Made by a program: the position numbers and the translations under genes
The notes under the pieces: generated by a model
What the model was told of the DNA's origin: nothing
What the model saw: only the letters and a program-made list of their open reading frames with translations
Databases searched by the model: none
Shown here: positions 38,205 through 47,481 of the stretch, piece by piece
Position numbering within the stretch: the first letter of the stretch is position 1
Layout of the letters: each line of letters starts with the position of its first letter
From: Aerolutibacter ruishenii
Lineage (GTDB): Bacteria > Pseudomonadota > Gammaproteobacteria > Xanthomonadales > Xanthomonadaceae
Direction of reading: 5' to 3'
Assembly: GCF_007830115.1 (NCBI RefSeq)
Contig: NZ_VLKP01000007.1
Location: 62,001 to 126,000, forward strand
DNA length: 64,000 nucleotides

Positions 38205-39116
38205 ATGTCCGTCACCCTGATCGCCGTGGTCATCGCGTTGTTGCTGGGGCATCTGGCACAGCCATTCGTGGCCGCGCTGCGCCAGTACGACTGGTACAGC
38301 GACTGGCTGCGCTGGCTGTCCACCCGCTTTGGCGAAGGCAGTGCGTGGCGCGGGCGTTACGGCATCGCCATCGCACTGCTGCCGCCGTTGCTGGTGGTCG
38401 CGCTGTTCCAGTTGGCGCTGGATGCACCGCTGCTGGGCCTGGTCGGCCTGCTGTTCGCGGTGGCGGTGCTGGTGTACGCGTGGGGTCCGCGCGACCTGGA
38501 CGTGGACGTGGATGCGATCACCGCCGCGACGGACCCGGTGGCGCGGCGCGAAGCCGCGGCCCGTCTGTGGCCGGCCGGGCAGGAACCGTCGATGGACGGC
38601 GGATCGCTGGTCGAGGCGGTGTTCCGCAATGCCTTGCGGCGCTGGTTTGGCGTGTTGTTCTGGTTCCTGCTGCTGGGGCCGGTGGGCGCGCTGCTCTATC
38701 GCCTGGCGGTCCTGGCGGTGGAAGGCGAGGCGGCCGCGCAGGTGCCTGCGGCGACCGCGGACGGAGCGCGCCGCGTGCTGGCCCTGCTGGACTGGCCGGT
38801 GGCGCAGTTGATGACGCTGGCGCTGGCCCTGGTCGGCAACTTCGACACGGTGCTGGCGGCGTGGCGCGAGTCCGGGGGTGCATCGATGTCGCTGGACAAC
38901 CGCTTCCTGGGCGCGGTGGCGCGCGCGAGCGTGCGCAGCGAACTGGTCGAGGAAGCCAGTGATTACGCCGACGAGAATGGCGTGGTGCCGGCGCGCTACA
39001 TGGCGGTGGCGGCGGACCTGCCGGAGCTGCGCGATGCGATGAGCCTGGTGTGGCGCTGCCTGCTGGTGTGGTTGGCGGTGCTGGCGCTGTTTGTCATTGC
39101 GGGGTGGGTGAGCTAA
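38205..39116 (+). CDS. ampE: AmpE-like regulatory membrane protein
   Basis: A 303-residue inner-membrane protein with four or five hydrophobic helices and the AmpE pattern: an N-terminal helix, an amphipathic ...QYDWYSDWLRW region, WGPRDLDVDVDAI, FRNALRRWFGVLFWFLLLGPVGALLYRL, then a terminal helix. AmpE is encoded with the amidase AmpD in many gammaproteobacteria and has been linked to beta-lactamase induction and muropeptide sensing; its mechanism is unclear. No ampD is adjacent. The ATG has a strong AAGGAGA site. It overlaps the convergent transporter-acyltransferase gene by four bases at the tails. Confidence 0.85.
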   Translation: MSVTLIAVVIALLLGHLAQPFVAALRQYDWYSDWLRWLSTRFGEGSAWRGRYGIAIALLPPLLVVALFQLALDAPLLGLVGLLFAVAVLVYAWGPRDLDVDVDAITAATDPVARREAAARLWPAGQEPSMDGGSLVEAVFRNALRRWFGVLFWFLLLGPVGALLYRLAVLAVEGEAAAQVPAATADGARRVLALLDWPVAQLMTLALALVGNFDTVLAAWRESGGASMSLDNRFLGAVARASVRSELVEEASDYADENGVVPARYMAVAADLPELRDAMSLVWRCLLVWLAVLALFVIAGWVS

Positions 39117-41083
39117 GCGGCATCACCGCGTAGCTGACGCACTTTGGCTTCAAGCACCTCCGCCGAAGCAGCGGCGGGATCCAACGGCGGATCGGCCACC
39201 ACCTGCACGTGCGCACGGAAGCGGCGTGGCACGCGCATGCGGCCCAGGCGGCTGTCGCGGCGGCTCCACATGCTGGTCCACATGCCGCGCAGCGCCATGG
39301 GCACCACCGGCACCGGGCGGCGTTCGAGGATGCGCTCCACGCCCGACTTGAACGCGGCGATCTCGCCGTCGCGGGTCAGCGCACCTTCGGGGAAGATGCC
39401 TACGATCTGGCCGTCGGCCAGGGCCGCGTCGACCTCATCGAAAGCGCGCTGCATGATCGCCGGATCCTCGCGTGCGCCAGCGATGGGAATGGCCTTCGCA
39501 GTGCGGAAGATCCAGCGCATCACCGGGATGTTGAAGATCTTGTAATACATGACGAAGCGCACCGGTCGCGGGATGCTGGCGGCCAAAATCAGCGCGTCCA
39601 TGTAGCTGACGTGGTTGCACACGATCAGGGCCGGTCCTTCGTCGGGCACGTTGGCCTCGACCCCACGCACGCGCAGGCGGTACAGCGAGCGCACCAGCAC
39701 CCAGCTCAGGAACCGCATCAGGAACTCGGGCACGAGGGTGAAGATCCACAGCGCCACCAGCGTGTTGGCCACGGCCAACGCGAGGAACAGTTGCGGGATC
39801 GTCAGGCCGGGCATCGGAATGCGCACGCCGCCGAGTTGCAGCGCTGACATCTGCAGCAGCACGCCCAACACCGCGGCCAGCACCACGAAGCCGGAGTTCT
39901 GGATGTTGAGCCCGGCGATCACCCGCGCGATTTCACCGCGCGGGGTACGGCTCTGGATCAGCGCGAACAACGGCACCACGAAGAAGCCGGTGAACAGGCC
40001 CACGCCGGTCAGGTCCAGCACGATCCGCCAACTGCCGGACTGCTGCAGGAAGCCCGCCACGTCCAGCCCAGTAGCCGGCGGCGCGCCGGTGCGGGCGAAG
40101 TACAGGTCGAACAGGAACGCGCTCATGCCGAACGCGCCCAACGGCACCAGGCCGATTTCCACCGTGCGCGCCGACAGCTTCTCGCACAGCAGCGAGCCCA
40201 GTCCGGTGCCCACCGAGAACAGCGCCAGCACGAACAGGTACAGCGTTTCCGCACCGCCCAGGTTGACCTCGGCATAGGTGGGCAACTGCGCGGTGAGCAT
40301 GGTACCGACGAACCAGAACCATGACACGCCCAGCACCGCGTTGCGCACCGCCGGTTGCTTCTTCGCCAGGCGCAGTACCGCGCGTGATTCGGGAATGGGG
40401 TTGAGGTTGATCTTCAGGTCCGGCGCGCCGGCCTCAGCGCGCGGGATCAGGCGACTGACCAGGTTGCCGGTGATCGCCAGCGCGACGATGGCGGTGGCCG
40501 CAACGACGGGCCCCTGGTCGCCGGCCAGCTTGAAGATCAGGCCACCGGCGATCATGCCGGTGAGGATGGAGATGGACGTGCCCATCTCCACCAGGCCGTT
40601 GCCACCGGTGAGCTCCTCGGGCTTGAGCACCGACGGCAGCAGCGAATACTTCACCGGCCCGAACAGCGTGGACTGCACGCCGGTGAGGAACAGCGCGACC
40701 AGCAGCAGCGCCATGTTCTGGGTCAGGAAGCCGATCGCCGCCAGCGACATTATCCCGATCTCCATCGCCGTGGTGATGCGGATCAGCCGCGACTTCTCCA
40801 GCTTCTCGGCGATCTGTCCGGCGGTGGCGGAGAACAGGAAATACGGCAGGATGAACAGCGCCGGGGCCAGGTTGGTGTACAGCGTGCGCTGCTCGGGCGA
40901 CACGCCCAGCCAGAACAGCAGGCCGATGATGGCCTGGCGGTAGACATTGTCGTTGAAGGCACCCAGCGACTGCACCACGAAGAACGGCAGGAAGCGCCGC
41001 TGGCGCAGCAGGCCGAACTGGCTGTGGGTGACGGCTCCATCCGGAGCGGTGTGCGATTGCGGCTTCGACTCGTCCTGCGTCAT
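39113..41083 (-). CDS. LplT-type MFS transporter fused to a PlsC-type acyltransferase
   Basis: A 656-residue inner-membrane fusion. Residues about 20-430 hold twelve transmembrane helices of the lysophospholipid transporter (LplT) kind (FFVVQSLGAFNDNVYRQAI is the family start). Residues about 450-640 form a 1-acylglycerol-3-phosphate acyltransferase domain with NHVSYMDAL (HX4D), FPEGALTRDGEI and PVVPMALRGMW. The predicted role is to import lysophospholipids across the inner membrane and reacylate them. The acyl-ACP synthetase domain found in E. coli Aas and in three-domain fusions is missing, so the acyl donor would be acyl-ACP or acyl-CoA. The C-terminus overlaps ampE by four bases. Confidence 0.9.
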   Translation of the reverse strand: MTQDESKPQSHTAPDGAVTHSQFGLLRQRRFLPFFVVQSLGAFNDNVYRQAIIGLLFWLGVSPEQRTLYTNLAPALFILPYFLFSATAGQIAEKLEKSRLIRITTAMEIGIMSLAAIGFLTQNMALLLVALFLTGVQSTLFGPVKYSLLPSVLKPEELTGGNGLVEMGTSISILTGMIAGGLIFKLAGDQGPVVAATAIVALAITGNLVSRLIPRAEAGAPDLKINLNPIPESRAVLRLAKKQPAVRNAVLGVSWFWFVGTMLTAQLPTYAEVNLGGAETLYLFVLALFSVGTGLGSLLCEKLSARTVEIGLVPLGAFGMSAFLFDLYFARTGAPPATGLDVAGFLQQSGSWRIVLDLTGVGLFTGFFVVPLFALIQSRTPRGEIARVIAGLNIQNSGFVVLAAVLGVLLQMSALQLGGVRIPMPGLTIPQLFLALAVANTLVALWIFTLVPEFLMRFLSWVLVRSLYRLRVRGVEANVPDEGPALIVCNHVSYMDALILAASIPRPVRFVMYYKIFNIPVMRWIFRTAKAIPIAGAREDPAIMQRAFDEVDAALADGQIVGIFPEGALTRDGEIAAFKSGVERILERRPVPVVPMALRGMWTSMWSRRDSRLGRMRVPRRFRAHVQVVADPPLDPAAASAEVLEAKVRQLRGDAA

Positions 41084-41216
41084 GCATCCCCCGGGGTTTG
41101 GCGGGAGCCTAGCAGACGTCGGGCGCTGGATTGTCGGCTATCGCGACGCACCGGGCTTCCGTCAGCCGTTGGCCCCGCGATGGTGCCGTGCGGCGAGATG
41201 AAGCGGGACGGATTGG

Positions 41217-41645
41217 TCAACGTGTGCCGTACGAGATGGGGGGCTCATGTACCGCGCTTCCGGGCCCATGCAGGTGACGACGCAGCCATGCCGCGAATCC
41301 AACCTCATCCACGCTGCCTTCGGCCAGCGAGAGCATCGCGATGTATTTTTCTTCCTCGCTCGCCACCAGCTCCGCGCCATTGAGTGCCAAGAACGCGCGA
41401 TAGCAGACGTGCGCGGTGCGCTTGTTGCCATCCACGAACGGGTGGTTGCGGGCAATGCCGTACGCGAGGCTGGCGGCCAGCGCCGCGAGGTCGGGCGGCG
41501 GATCGCCGTAGGCCTGCAGTTGCTGCGGCCGCGCCAGCGCGGAGTCCAGCAGCGCCTCGTCACGCACTCCACCGCCGCCGCCGTGCTCGGCCAACTGCCG
41601 GTCGTGAATGGCCAGCGCCAGCGTCCTGCTGATCCAGACGATCAT
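41217..41645 (-). CDS. doc: Death-on-curing (Doc) family toxin, Fic fold
   Basis: A 142-residue toxin of a type II toxin-antitoxin pair. The Fic/Doc core motif HPFVDGNKRT is at residues 68-77, intact including His68, Asp72, Asn74 and Lys75. The N-terminus MIVWISRTLALAIHDRQLAEHGG matches chromosomal Doc proteins. By family, Doc phosphorylates elongation factor Tu and stops translation. It follows its antitoxin gene by ten bases. The unit lies at the left edge of the accessory islet that includes the type I restriction system. Confidence 0.9.
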   Translation of the reverse strand: MIVWISRTLALAIHDRQLAEHGGGGGVRDEALLDSALARPQQLQAYGDPPPDLAALAASLAYGIARNHPFVDGNKRTAHVCYRAFLALNGAELVASEEEKYIAMLSLAEGSVDEVGFAAWLRRHLHGPGSAVHEPPISYGTR

Positions 41646-41655
41646 GGCGCGCGCC

Positions 41656-41877
41656 TCACTGGGCCAGTTTGTGCAGCACGGCGCGGTCCTCGCGCATGAT
41701 GCGCTCGGCCACCTCCATCTGCGCCGCCAACTCCGGATCGAACGCGGTCAGCTTGATGCCGTCGGGCGTCTCCAGCACGTACAGCTCATCGCCCTTGTCC
41801 ACGCGCAGGCGGGCCAGCAGCTCCTTGGGCAGGATCAGGCCGGCGGAATTGCCGATGGTGGTGATCTTGAGCTTCAT
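41656..41877 (-). CDS. AbrB/MazE/SpoVT-type antitoxin of the Doc toxin
   Basis: A 73-residue protein with the swapped-hairpin AbrB DNA-binding domain (MKLKITTIGNSAGLILPKELLARLRVDKGDELYVLETPDGIKL). The C-terminal acidic helix (FDPELAAQMEVAERIMREDRAVLHKLA) probably binds the toxin. The start at 41877 was chosen over an upstream in-frame ATG because the AbrB domain begins with MKLKI. Imperfect direct repeats containing TATAAC lie about 25-45 bases upstream and are operator candidates. The Phd-type antitoxin usual in plasmid P1 is replaced by this fold. Confidence 0.88.
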   Translation of the reverse strand: MKLKITTIGNSAGLILPKELLARLRVDKGDELYVLETPDGIKLTAFDPELAAQMEVAERIMREDRAVLHKLAQ

Positions 41878-42188
41878 GGGGGCGTCAGGGAGGAGTCGCG
41901 TTATAACCAACGTTATACCTGTCATCGAGCGGACGCAAGTCGCCCGGCGCCGATGTGCGCGGCCTGATCGCGGCGCCTCTGGTCGTAGTCGAAGAGGTGG
42001 ACGTAGTTGCGCCTGCGCCCCATGGTCCCTGACAGGGCCCGCGTATGCGCTTGCGAGCGTAAAGCGTTCGCGAGCGAGCGCCCGAAATGCACCCCGTGCC
42101 GACGGTCGCTGAGGCTATTTCCGCTTCGGGCCCAGACGACCTAGCGGCTACACTGCCCGCTGCCGTCATTGCGGTAAGAGGGGGGACC
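41878..42188. promoter_or_regulatory. Divergent control region between the toxin-antitoxin pair and hsdR
   Basis: A 311-base gap. Read on the minus strand, it holds GGTATAACG and GGTTATAACG separated by two bases (41900-41920), an operator-like direct repeat overlapping a possible antitoxin -10. CCCTGACAGGG at about 42028 is a short palindrome, and GCGAGCG is repeated at about 42053 and 42072. A 33-codon open frame lies at 41922-42023 on the minus strand (see its own entry). TACACT at about 42148 could be an hsdR -10, without a clear -35. The hsdR ribosome site GAGGGGGG is at the right edge. Confidence 0.4.
41922..42023 (-). CDS. Small open frame upstream of the antitoxin, 33 codons (uncertain)
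   Basis: ATG at 42023 to TGA at 41922, encoding MGRRRNYVHLFDYDQRRRDQ and 13 further residues. The composition is Arg-rich with an aromatic NYVHLFDYD segment that looks protein-like rather than random, so it may be a small gene or a remnant of a longer one. There is no clear ribosome site and no recognised family. It ends 45 bases before the antitoxin start. Confidence 0.25.
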   Translation of the reverse strand: MGRRRNYVHLFDYDQRRRDQAAHIGAGRLASAR

Positions 42189-44999
42189 ATGACGCCGGAA
42201 GCCAAGGCACGCCTGCTCATCGACCAGAAGCTGGAAACCGCTGGCTGGGTCGTTCAGGACCAGAAGGACCTCAACCTCGGTGCCGGGCAAGGCGTCGCAG
42301 TCCGCGAATATCCCACCGACACCGGCCCCGCCGACTACCTGCTCTTCGTCGACCGCCAACCCGTCGGCGTGATCGAAGCCAAACGCGACGAAGCCGGCCA
42401 TAACCTCAGCGTCCACGAGACCCAGACCGAGCGCTACGCCAACGCCACCCTGAAGTGGCGCAAAGGCGGCACGCCGCTGCGCTTCCTCTACGAAGGCACC
42501 GGCCAGATCATCTACTTCACCGATGGCGCCGACCCAGCACCGCGCGCCCGCGAGTTGTTCCACTTCTTTCGCCCGCAGACACTGGCCGATTGGGCTGCGG
42601 AGCCCGACACCCTGCGCCGCCGCCTCACCCGGATGCCGCCGCTGCCCGAGCGCAACCTGCGCGACTGCCAGATCAACGCCGTCACCGGCCTGGAGCAGTC
42701 GCTGGCCAAGAACAAGCCGCGCGCCCTGATCCACATGGCCACCGGCGCCGGCAAGACCTTCACCGCCATCACCTCGGTCTACCGCCTGCTCAAGTTCGGC
42801 GGCGCCAAGCGCATCCTGTTCCTGGTCGACACCCGCAACCTCGGCAAGCAGGCGCAACAGGAATTCATGGCCTACACGCCGCCGGACGACGGCCGCAAGT
42901 TCACCGAGCTGTACAACGTCCAGCGCCTGGCCTCCAGCAACATCGACCCGCACGCGCAGGTCTGCATCAGCACCATCCAGCGCATGTACTCGATCCTGTC
43001 CGGCACCGAGCTGGCCGAAACCAGCGAGGACATCTCGCTTAACGAGGTAGGACAGTCCAACGCGCAGGCAAAGCTGGTGCAGTACAACCCCCGGGTGCCG
43101 ATCGAGGAGTTCGACTTCATCGTCATCGACGAGTGCCACCGCAGCATCTACAACCTGTGGAAGCAGGTGCTGGACTACTTCGACGCCTTCCTGATCGGCC
43201 TGACCGCCACACCGGACAAACGCACGTACGGCTTCTTCAACGAGAACGTAGTGGCCGAGTACAGCTACGAGCAATCCGTGGTGGACGGGGTCAACGTCGG
43301 CTATGACGTGTATGAGATCGAAACCGAGGTGACTAGGAAGGGCGCCACGTTGGTAGCCAAGGAGTGGGTCGACCACCGCGACCGCAAGACCCGCGCCAGG
43401 CGCTGGGCGCAGACCGAGGAGGACACCGCCTACGGCGCCACCGACCTGGACCGCTCGGTGGTCAACCCCAGCCAGATCCGTCAGGTCATCCAGGCGATGA
43501 AGACCGCGGTGGAAACCAGCATCTTCCCGCACCGCAAGGAAACGCCGAAGACCCTGATCTTTGCCAAGACCGACAGCCACGCCGACGACATCATCCGCAT
43601 GGTGCGCGAGGTCTACGACGAGGGCAACGCGTTCTGCAAGAAGGTCACCTACCGCGCCGGCGTGGATGCGGAGACCGGCCAGTCGGTGGCCGGCGATGAC
43701 GCCGACAGCGTGCTCGCCAACTTCCGCAACGACTACCACCCGCGCATCGCCGTCACCGTGGACATGATCGCCACCGGCACCGACGTGAAGCCGCTGGAAG
43801 TGCTGCTGTTCATGCGCGACGTGCGCAGCAAGGGCTACTACGAGCAGATGAAGGGCCGCGGCGTGCGCAGCCTCGATGCTGAAGCGCTGAAAAAGGTCAG
43901 CAACTCCGCCGACGGTGCCAAGACCCACTTCGTGCTGGTCGACGCCGTAGGCGTGGAGAAGTCGCTCAAGACCGAAAGCCGGCCGCTGGAGCGCACCCCC
44001 ACCCTAAGCCTGGACAACCTGCTCAAGGGCGTGGCGGTGGGCGCGCGCGACGCGGACACGGTGCAGAGCCTGGGCAACCGCCTGGTCCGCCTGGCCAAGC
44101 AGCTGGACGACAAGGCGCTGGCCCGGATCAAGCAGGCCAGCGGCGGCATCGGCCTGCAGGACCTCGCGCGCGGGCTGGTGCAGGCGCTCGACCCCGACCG
44201 CGTGCTGGCCGACGCGCTGGACGCTGCAAAGGCCGCCGGCATCACCCGTAGTCAGGACACGGTGACCGATGCCGAACTGGATGCCGCCGGGCGCCAGCGC
44301 GTGGACGCCGCCTGCCAGCCGTTCGACAACCCGGCGCTGCGCGACCTGGTCGAGTCGTCAAGGCGCGACCGCGAACAGCTGATCGACATCATCAACACCG
44401 ACTCGGTCACGCGCAGCGAGTTTGCCGCGCAGGCACAGGCCAACGCCGAGGCCGCGGTTGGCCGCTTCCGCGAATTCCTGGAGACGCACCGCGACGAGAT
44501 CGCCGCGCTGGGCTTCTTCTACGCCCAGCCGTACCGTCGGCGCGAACTGACCCTGGACATGATCGACGAACTGCACGACGCGCTGTCGCGCCCGCCGCTG
44601 ATGCTGACCACCGAGAAACTGTGGACCGCCTATGCGCGCGTGCAGGAGAGCCAGGTGCGCGGCAGTGGCGTGCGCCGGCAGCTGACCGATCTGGTGTCGC
44701 TGGTGCGCTTCGCGCTGGGAATGGACGAGGAGCTGCGACCGTTTGCCGACAGCGTGGACAAGCGCTTTCAGGACTGGGTGTTCCGCCACAATGCGCGGCG
44801 CGCCACGGCGTTCACCCCGGAGCAGATGGAGTGGCTGCGGCTGGTCAAGGACCACATCGCCAGCAGCTGCCGCATCGAGCGCGACGATTTCGACTACGCG
44901 CAGCTGGCGGGCAAGGGCGGGCTGCAGAGGGCTTGGCATGTTTTTGACGGACAGCTGGATGAGTTGCTGGCGGAGATGAATGAGGAGTTGGTGGCTTAA
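42189..44999 (+). CDS. hsdR: Type I restriction enzyme, restriction/translocase subunit
   Basis: Motor and nuclease subunit that translocates and cuts unmodified DNA. The 936-residue product has an N-terminal PD-(D/E)xK nuclease (Asp49, Glu63-Ala-Lys65), Walker A ATGAGKT (184-190), DECH (314-317), GLTATPDKR and the motif VI region MKGRGVRS. The C-terminal third resembles the EcoEI R-subunit tail. The ATG at 42189 has GAGGGGGG just upstream and gives MTPEAKARLLIDQKL, the usual HsdR start; a frame to 42087 lacks support. The stop shares one base with the hsdS start (TAATG). Confidence 0.95.
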   Translation: MTPEAKARLLIDQKLETAGWVVQDQKDLNLGAGQGVAVREYPTDTGPADYLLFVDRQPVGVIEAKRDEAGHNLSVHETQTERYANATLKWRKGGTPLRFLYEGTGQIIYFTDGADPAPRARELFHFFRPQTLADWAAEPDTLRRRLTRMPPLPERNLRDCQINAVTGLEQSLAKNKPRALIHMATGAGKTFTAITSVYRLLKFGGAKRILFLVDTRNLGKQAQQEFMAYTPPDDGRKFTELYNVQRLASSNIDPHAQVCISTIQRMYSILSGTELAETSEDISLNEVGQSNAQAKLVQYNPRVPIEEFDFIVIDECHRSIYNLWKQVLDYFDAFLIGLTATPDKRTYGFFNENVVAEYSYEQSVVDGVNVGYDVYEIETEVTRKGATLVAKEWVDHRDRKTRARRWAQTEEDTAYGATDLDRSVVNPSQIRQVIQAMKTAVETSIFPHRKETPKTLIFAKTDSHADDIIRMVREVYDEGNAFCKKVTYRAGVDAETGQSVAGDDADSVLANFRNDYHPRIAVTVDMIATGTDVKPLEVLLFMRDVRSKGYYEQMKGRGVRSLDAEALKKVSNSADGAKTHFVLVDAVGVEKSLKTESRPLERTPTLSLDNLLKGVAVGARDADTVQSLGNRLVRLAKQLDDKALARIKQASGGIGLQDLARGLVQALDPDRVLADALDAAKAAGITRSQDTVTDAELDAAGRQRVDAACQPFDNPALRDLVESSRRDREQLIDIINTDSVTRSEFAAQAQANAEAAVGRFREFLETHRDEIAALGFFYAQPYRRRELTLDMIDELHDALSRPPLMLTTEKLWTAYARVQESQVRGSGVRRQLTDLVSLVRFALGMDEELRPFADSVDKRFQDWVFRHNARRATAFTPEQMEWLRLVKDHIASSCRIERDDFDYAQLAGKGGLQRAWHVFDGQLDELLAEMNEELVA

Positions 45000-46609
45000 T
45001 GGCGTTTACCGCAAAGATCGCGGACCTGATCGCCGAAGACAGGACTGGTTTGTTGACCAAACACGAGTCTTGGGAGCGGGTTCCTCTGTCCGAAGTCGCG
45101 AGCATTCTGAACGGTGCTCCTTTTGACTCAGCAATGTTCAACTCTACTGGCGGACTTCCGCTGGCTCGCATCCGCGACGTAATGGCGGGCAGGACATCGA
45201 CGTACTACACGGGCGAGTACGAAGACGCCTATCTGCTTGGCCAAGGGGATTTGCTGGTCGGCATGGATGGCGACTTCAATACCGGCTACTGGGGAGCGCA
45301 GATTGCCCTGCTAAATCAGCGCGTCTGCAAGCTCACGCCGACTTCTGAGCTCTATGACAAGGCGCTTCTGGGTTATGTCCTGCCGGGATACCTGGCAGCC
45401 ATCAACGCCAATACACCATCGATTACGGTAAAGCATCTGTCGTCGAAGACGATTGGAGAAATCGAGTTGCCGCTTCCGCCACGCGCGGAGCAAACCCGCA
45501 TCGTCGAGAAGCTGGAAGAGCTGCTGTCCGACCTCGACGCCGGCGTGACAGAGCTGAAGTCCGCGCAGCGCAAGCTGGTGCAGTACCGCCAGTCACTGCT
45601 GAAGGCGGCGGTGGAAGGCGCGCTGACAGCCGACTGGCGCACGGCCCGCGACCAGTCGCAGGAAACCGGCGCCGAACTGCTGCAGCGCATCCTCACCGAA
45701 CGCCGCGCCCGCTGGGCGCAGATGCAACTCGCCAGATTTGCTGAGCAAGGCAAGACGCCGCCCAAGGACTGGCAGACCAAATATCCCGAGCCCGTTGCGC
45801 CGAACACCGCCGACCTACCGCCGCTGCCTGATGGATGGGTGTGGTCCACCATCGATCAGCTTTCCATTCATGTCCGAAATGGGCTATCACAAAAGCCAAC
45901 GCAGGAGCCGATTGGTTATCCGATTCTGCGGATTAATGCCGTCAGGCCAATGACGGTCAATCTAGACGAGGTTCGCTACCTGCATCTCCCCCGTGAAGAC
46001 GCCGCGCCGTATCTTTTAGCGAACGGTGATCTTCTTGCGACGAGATACAACGGAAGTGTTGATCTTCTGGGAGTCGTTGGCGTGGTTCGCGGCGTGTCTC
46101 GCGACATAGTGCATCCGGACAAGCTCATTCGAATCCGGCCAGTTCTAGGCGCACATTTGGCTGATTGGATTGAGATAGTCGCCTCAACCGGAGTCTCCCG
46201 AGCGCACATTGTATCGCGCGTAAAGACTACGGCTGGTCAGACGGGAATTTCGGGGAATGACTTGAAACGCATGCCAATTCCGCTTCCAGGTTTGGCAGAG
46301 CAAGCGGCGATAACTTCAATGGTGCGCGCTGCAATTGATGGAGTGAATGGGCAACAACAAGCGGTTGATATGTCGCTCGCTCAGTCTTCTGCCCAGCGCA
46401 AGAACCTTCTAACGACCGCCTTCGCCGGCCAACTGGTCCCGCAGGACTCCAACGACGAACCCGCCAGCGCGCTGCTGGCCCGCATTCGCGCTGAGCGCGA
46501 GGCGGCCCCCAACTCCCGCTCTCGGCGCGGAGCAGGTTCAAAGCCCAGCGCCGCTGACCGGACGCCCCGCCAAGGCAGGCGCAGCAGAAAGGCCAAGGAG
46601 GCCGAATGA
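44999..46609 (+). CDS. hsdS: Type I restriction enzyme, specificity subunit
   Basis: DNA recognition subunit for the type I complex, 536 residues. Two target-recognition domains (about 20-165 and 280-425) alternate with two conserved helical spacers: LPLPPRAEQTRIVEKLEELLSDLD... and IPLPGLAEQAAITSMVRAAIDG. The recognition sequence cannot be read from the protein. Base composition in both recognition domains is markedly less GC-rich than the flanking genes (for example 29 of 60 in 45841-45900), as expected of recombining, horizontally acquired specificity modules. It overlaps the next gene by four bases (ATGA). Confidence 0.93.
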   Translation: MAFTAKIADLIAEDRTGLLTKHESWERVPLSEVASILNGAPFDSAMFNSTGGLPLARIRDVMAGRTSTYYTGEYEDAYLLGQGDLLVGMDGDFNTGYWGAQIALLNQRVCKLTPTSELYDKALLGYVLPGYLAAINANTPSITVKHLSSKTIGEIELPLPPRAEQTRIVEKLEELLSDLDAGVTELKSAQRKLVQYRQSLLKAAVEGALTADWRTARDQSQETGAELLQRILTERRARWAQMQLARFAEQGKTPPKDWQTKYPEPVAPNTADLPPLPDGWVWSTIDQLSIHVRNGLSQKPTQEPIGYPILRINAVRPMTVNLDEVRYLHLPREDAAPYLLANGDLLATRYNGSVDLLGVVGVVRGVSRDIVHPDKLIRIRPVLGAHLADWIEIVASTGVSRAHIVSRVKTTAGQTGISGNDLKRMPIPLPGLAEQAAITSMVRAAIDGVNGQQQAVDMSLAQSSAQRKNLLTTAFAGQLVPQDSNDEPASALLARIRAEREAAPNSRSRRGAGSKPSAADRTPRQGRRSRKAKEAE

Positions 46610-47481
46610 GTTCTCCAACCAACGAAAGTCCGCAGTTCTCCCTCTTCGACCAGATCAATCCACCGCCAGAGCGGGCGGCTGGCGAGGATGCTGTCACGCC
46701 CGCAGGCAGGTTCAGCAATTTCATCGTGTACGTCGATGAGAGCGGCGACCATGGCATGGAAAAGCTGGACCCGAATTACCCGTTGTTCGTGCTGGCGTTC
46801 TGCGTCTTCTACAAGCGCCATTACGCCGAGAAGGTCGTCCCGGCGCTGGAGAAGTTCAAGTTCAACCATTTCGGCCATGACCTGGTCGTCTTGCATGAAA
46901 CCGACATCCGCAAGGAAACGGGTGCGTTCCGGTTCCAGAGCCGGCGGCACAAAGAGGACTTCCTCGGCCAACTTACCGACATCATCGAGGCAAGCAACTT
47001 CATCCTGATCGCCTGCGTGATCGACAAGGAACAGTTGCGTCAGCGCGGTTCAAGCGCACCTTCCAACCCTTATCACTTGGCATTGGGCTTCTGCCTTGAA
47101 ACGCTGCACGACCTGATGCAGGAAAAGAAGCAGGACGAAAAGCTCACCCACGTCGTCGTGGAATGTCGCGGCAAGAAGGAGGATGCGGAGCTTGAGCTGG
47201 AGTTCCGGCGGATCTGCGATGGTGCAAACCGCAAGGGCATTTCGCTGCCCTTCGACATCATTTTTGCGGACAAGCGCGTCAATTCGTCCGGCCTTCAGCT
47301 TGCGGATCTGGTGGCAAGGCCTGTCGGTCTCAACCGGTTGCGTCCCACGCAGGAAAACCGGGCGTTCGATGCGCTCAAGCGCAAGTTCTTCTGCAGCGGC
47401 GGCCGCGACAACGTGGGGGCGGGGTTCGAGAACTGGGGGCTGAAGGTTTACCCGGCCCCAGAAAGCGAAAAGCCCCGGTGA
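46606..47481 (+). CDS. DUF3800 domain protein within the restriction operon
   Basis: A 291-residue protein. The DUF3800 signature FIVYVDESGDHG (Asp44, Glu45, Asp48) starts the domain. VLHETDIRKETGAF and, near the end, FADKRVNSSGLQLADLVARP with a conserved Asp complete the acidic set expected of an RNase H-like fold. Biochemical function is unknown; DUF3800 genes are frequent beside restriction and other defence genes. The start overlaps the hsdS stop by four bases (ATGA), so it is co-translated with hsdS and upstream of hsdM. GC is below that of surrounding core genes. Confidence 0.85.
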   Translation: MSSPTNESPQFSLFDQINPPPERAAGEDAVTPAGRFSNFIVYVDESGDHGMEKLDPNYPLFVLAFCVFYKRHYAEKVVPALEKFKFNHFGHDLVVLHETDIRKETGAFRFQSRRHKEDFLGQLTDIIEASNFILIACVIDKEQLRQRGSSAPSNPYHLALGFCLETLHDLMQEKKQDEKLTHVVVECRGKKEDAELELEFRRICDGANRKGISLPFDIIFADKRVNSSGLQLADLVARPVGLNRLRPTQENRAFDALKRKFFCSGGRDNVGAGFENWGLKVYPAPESEKPR

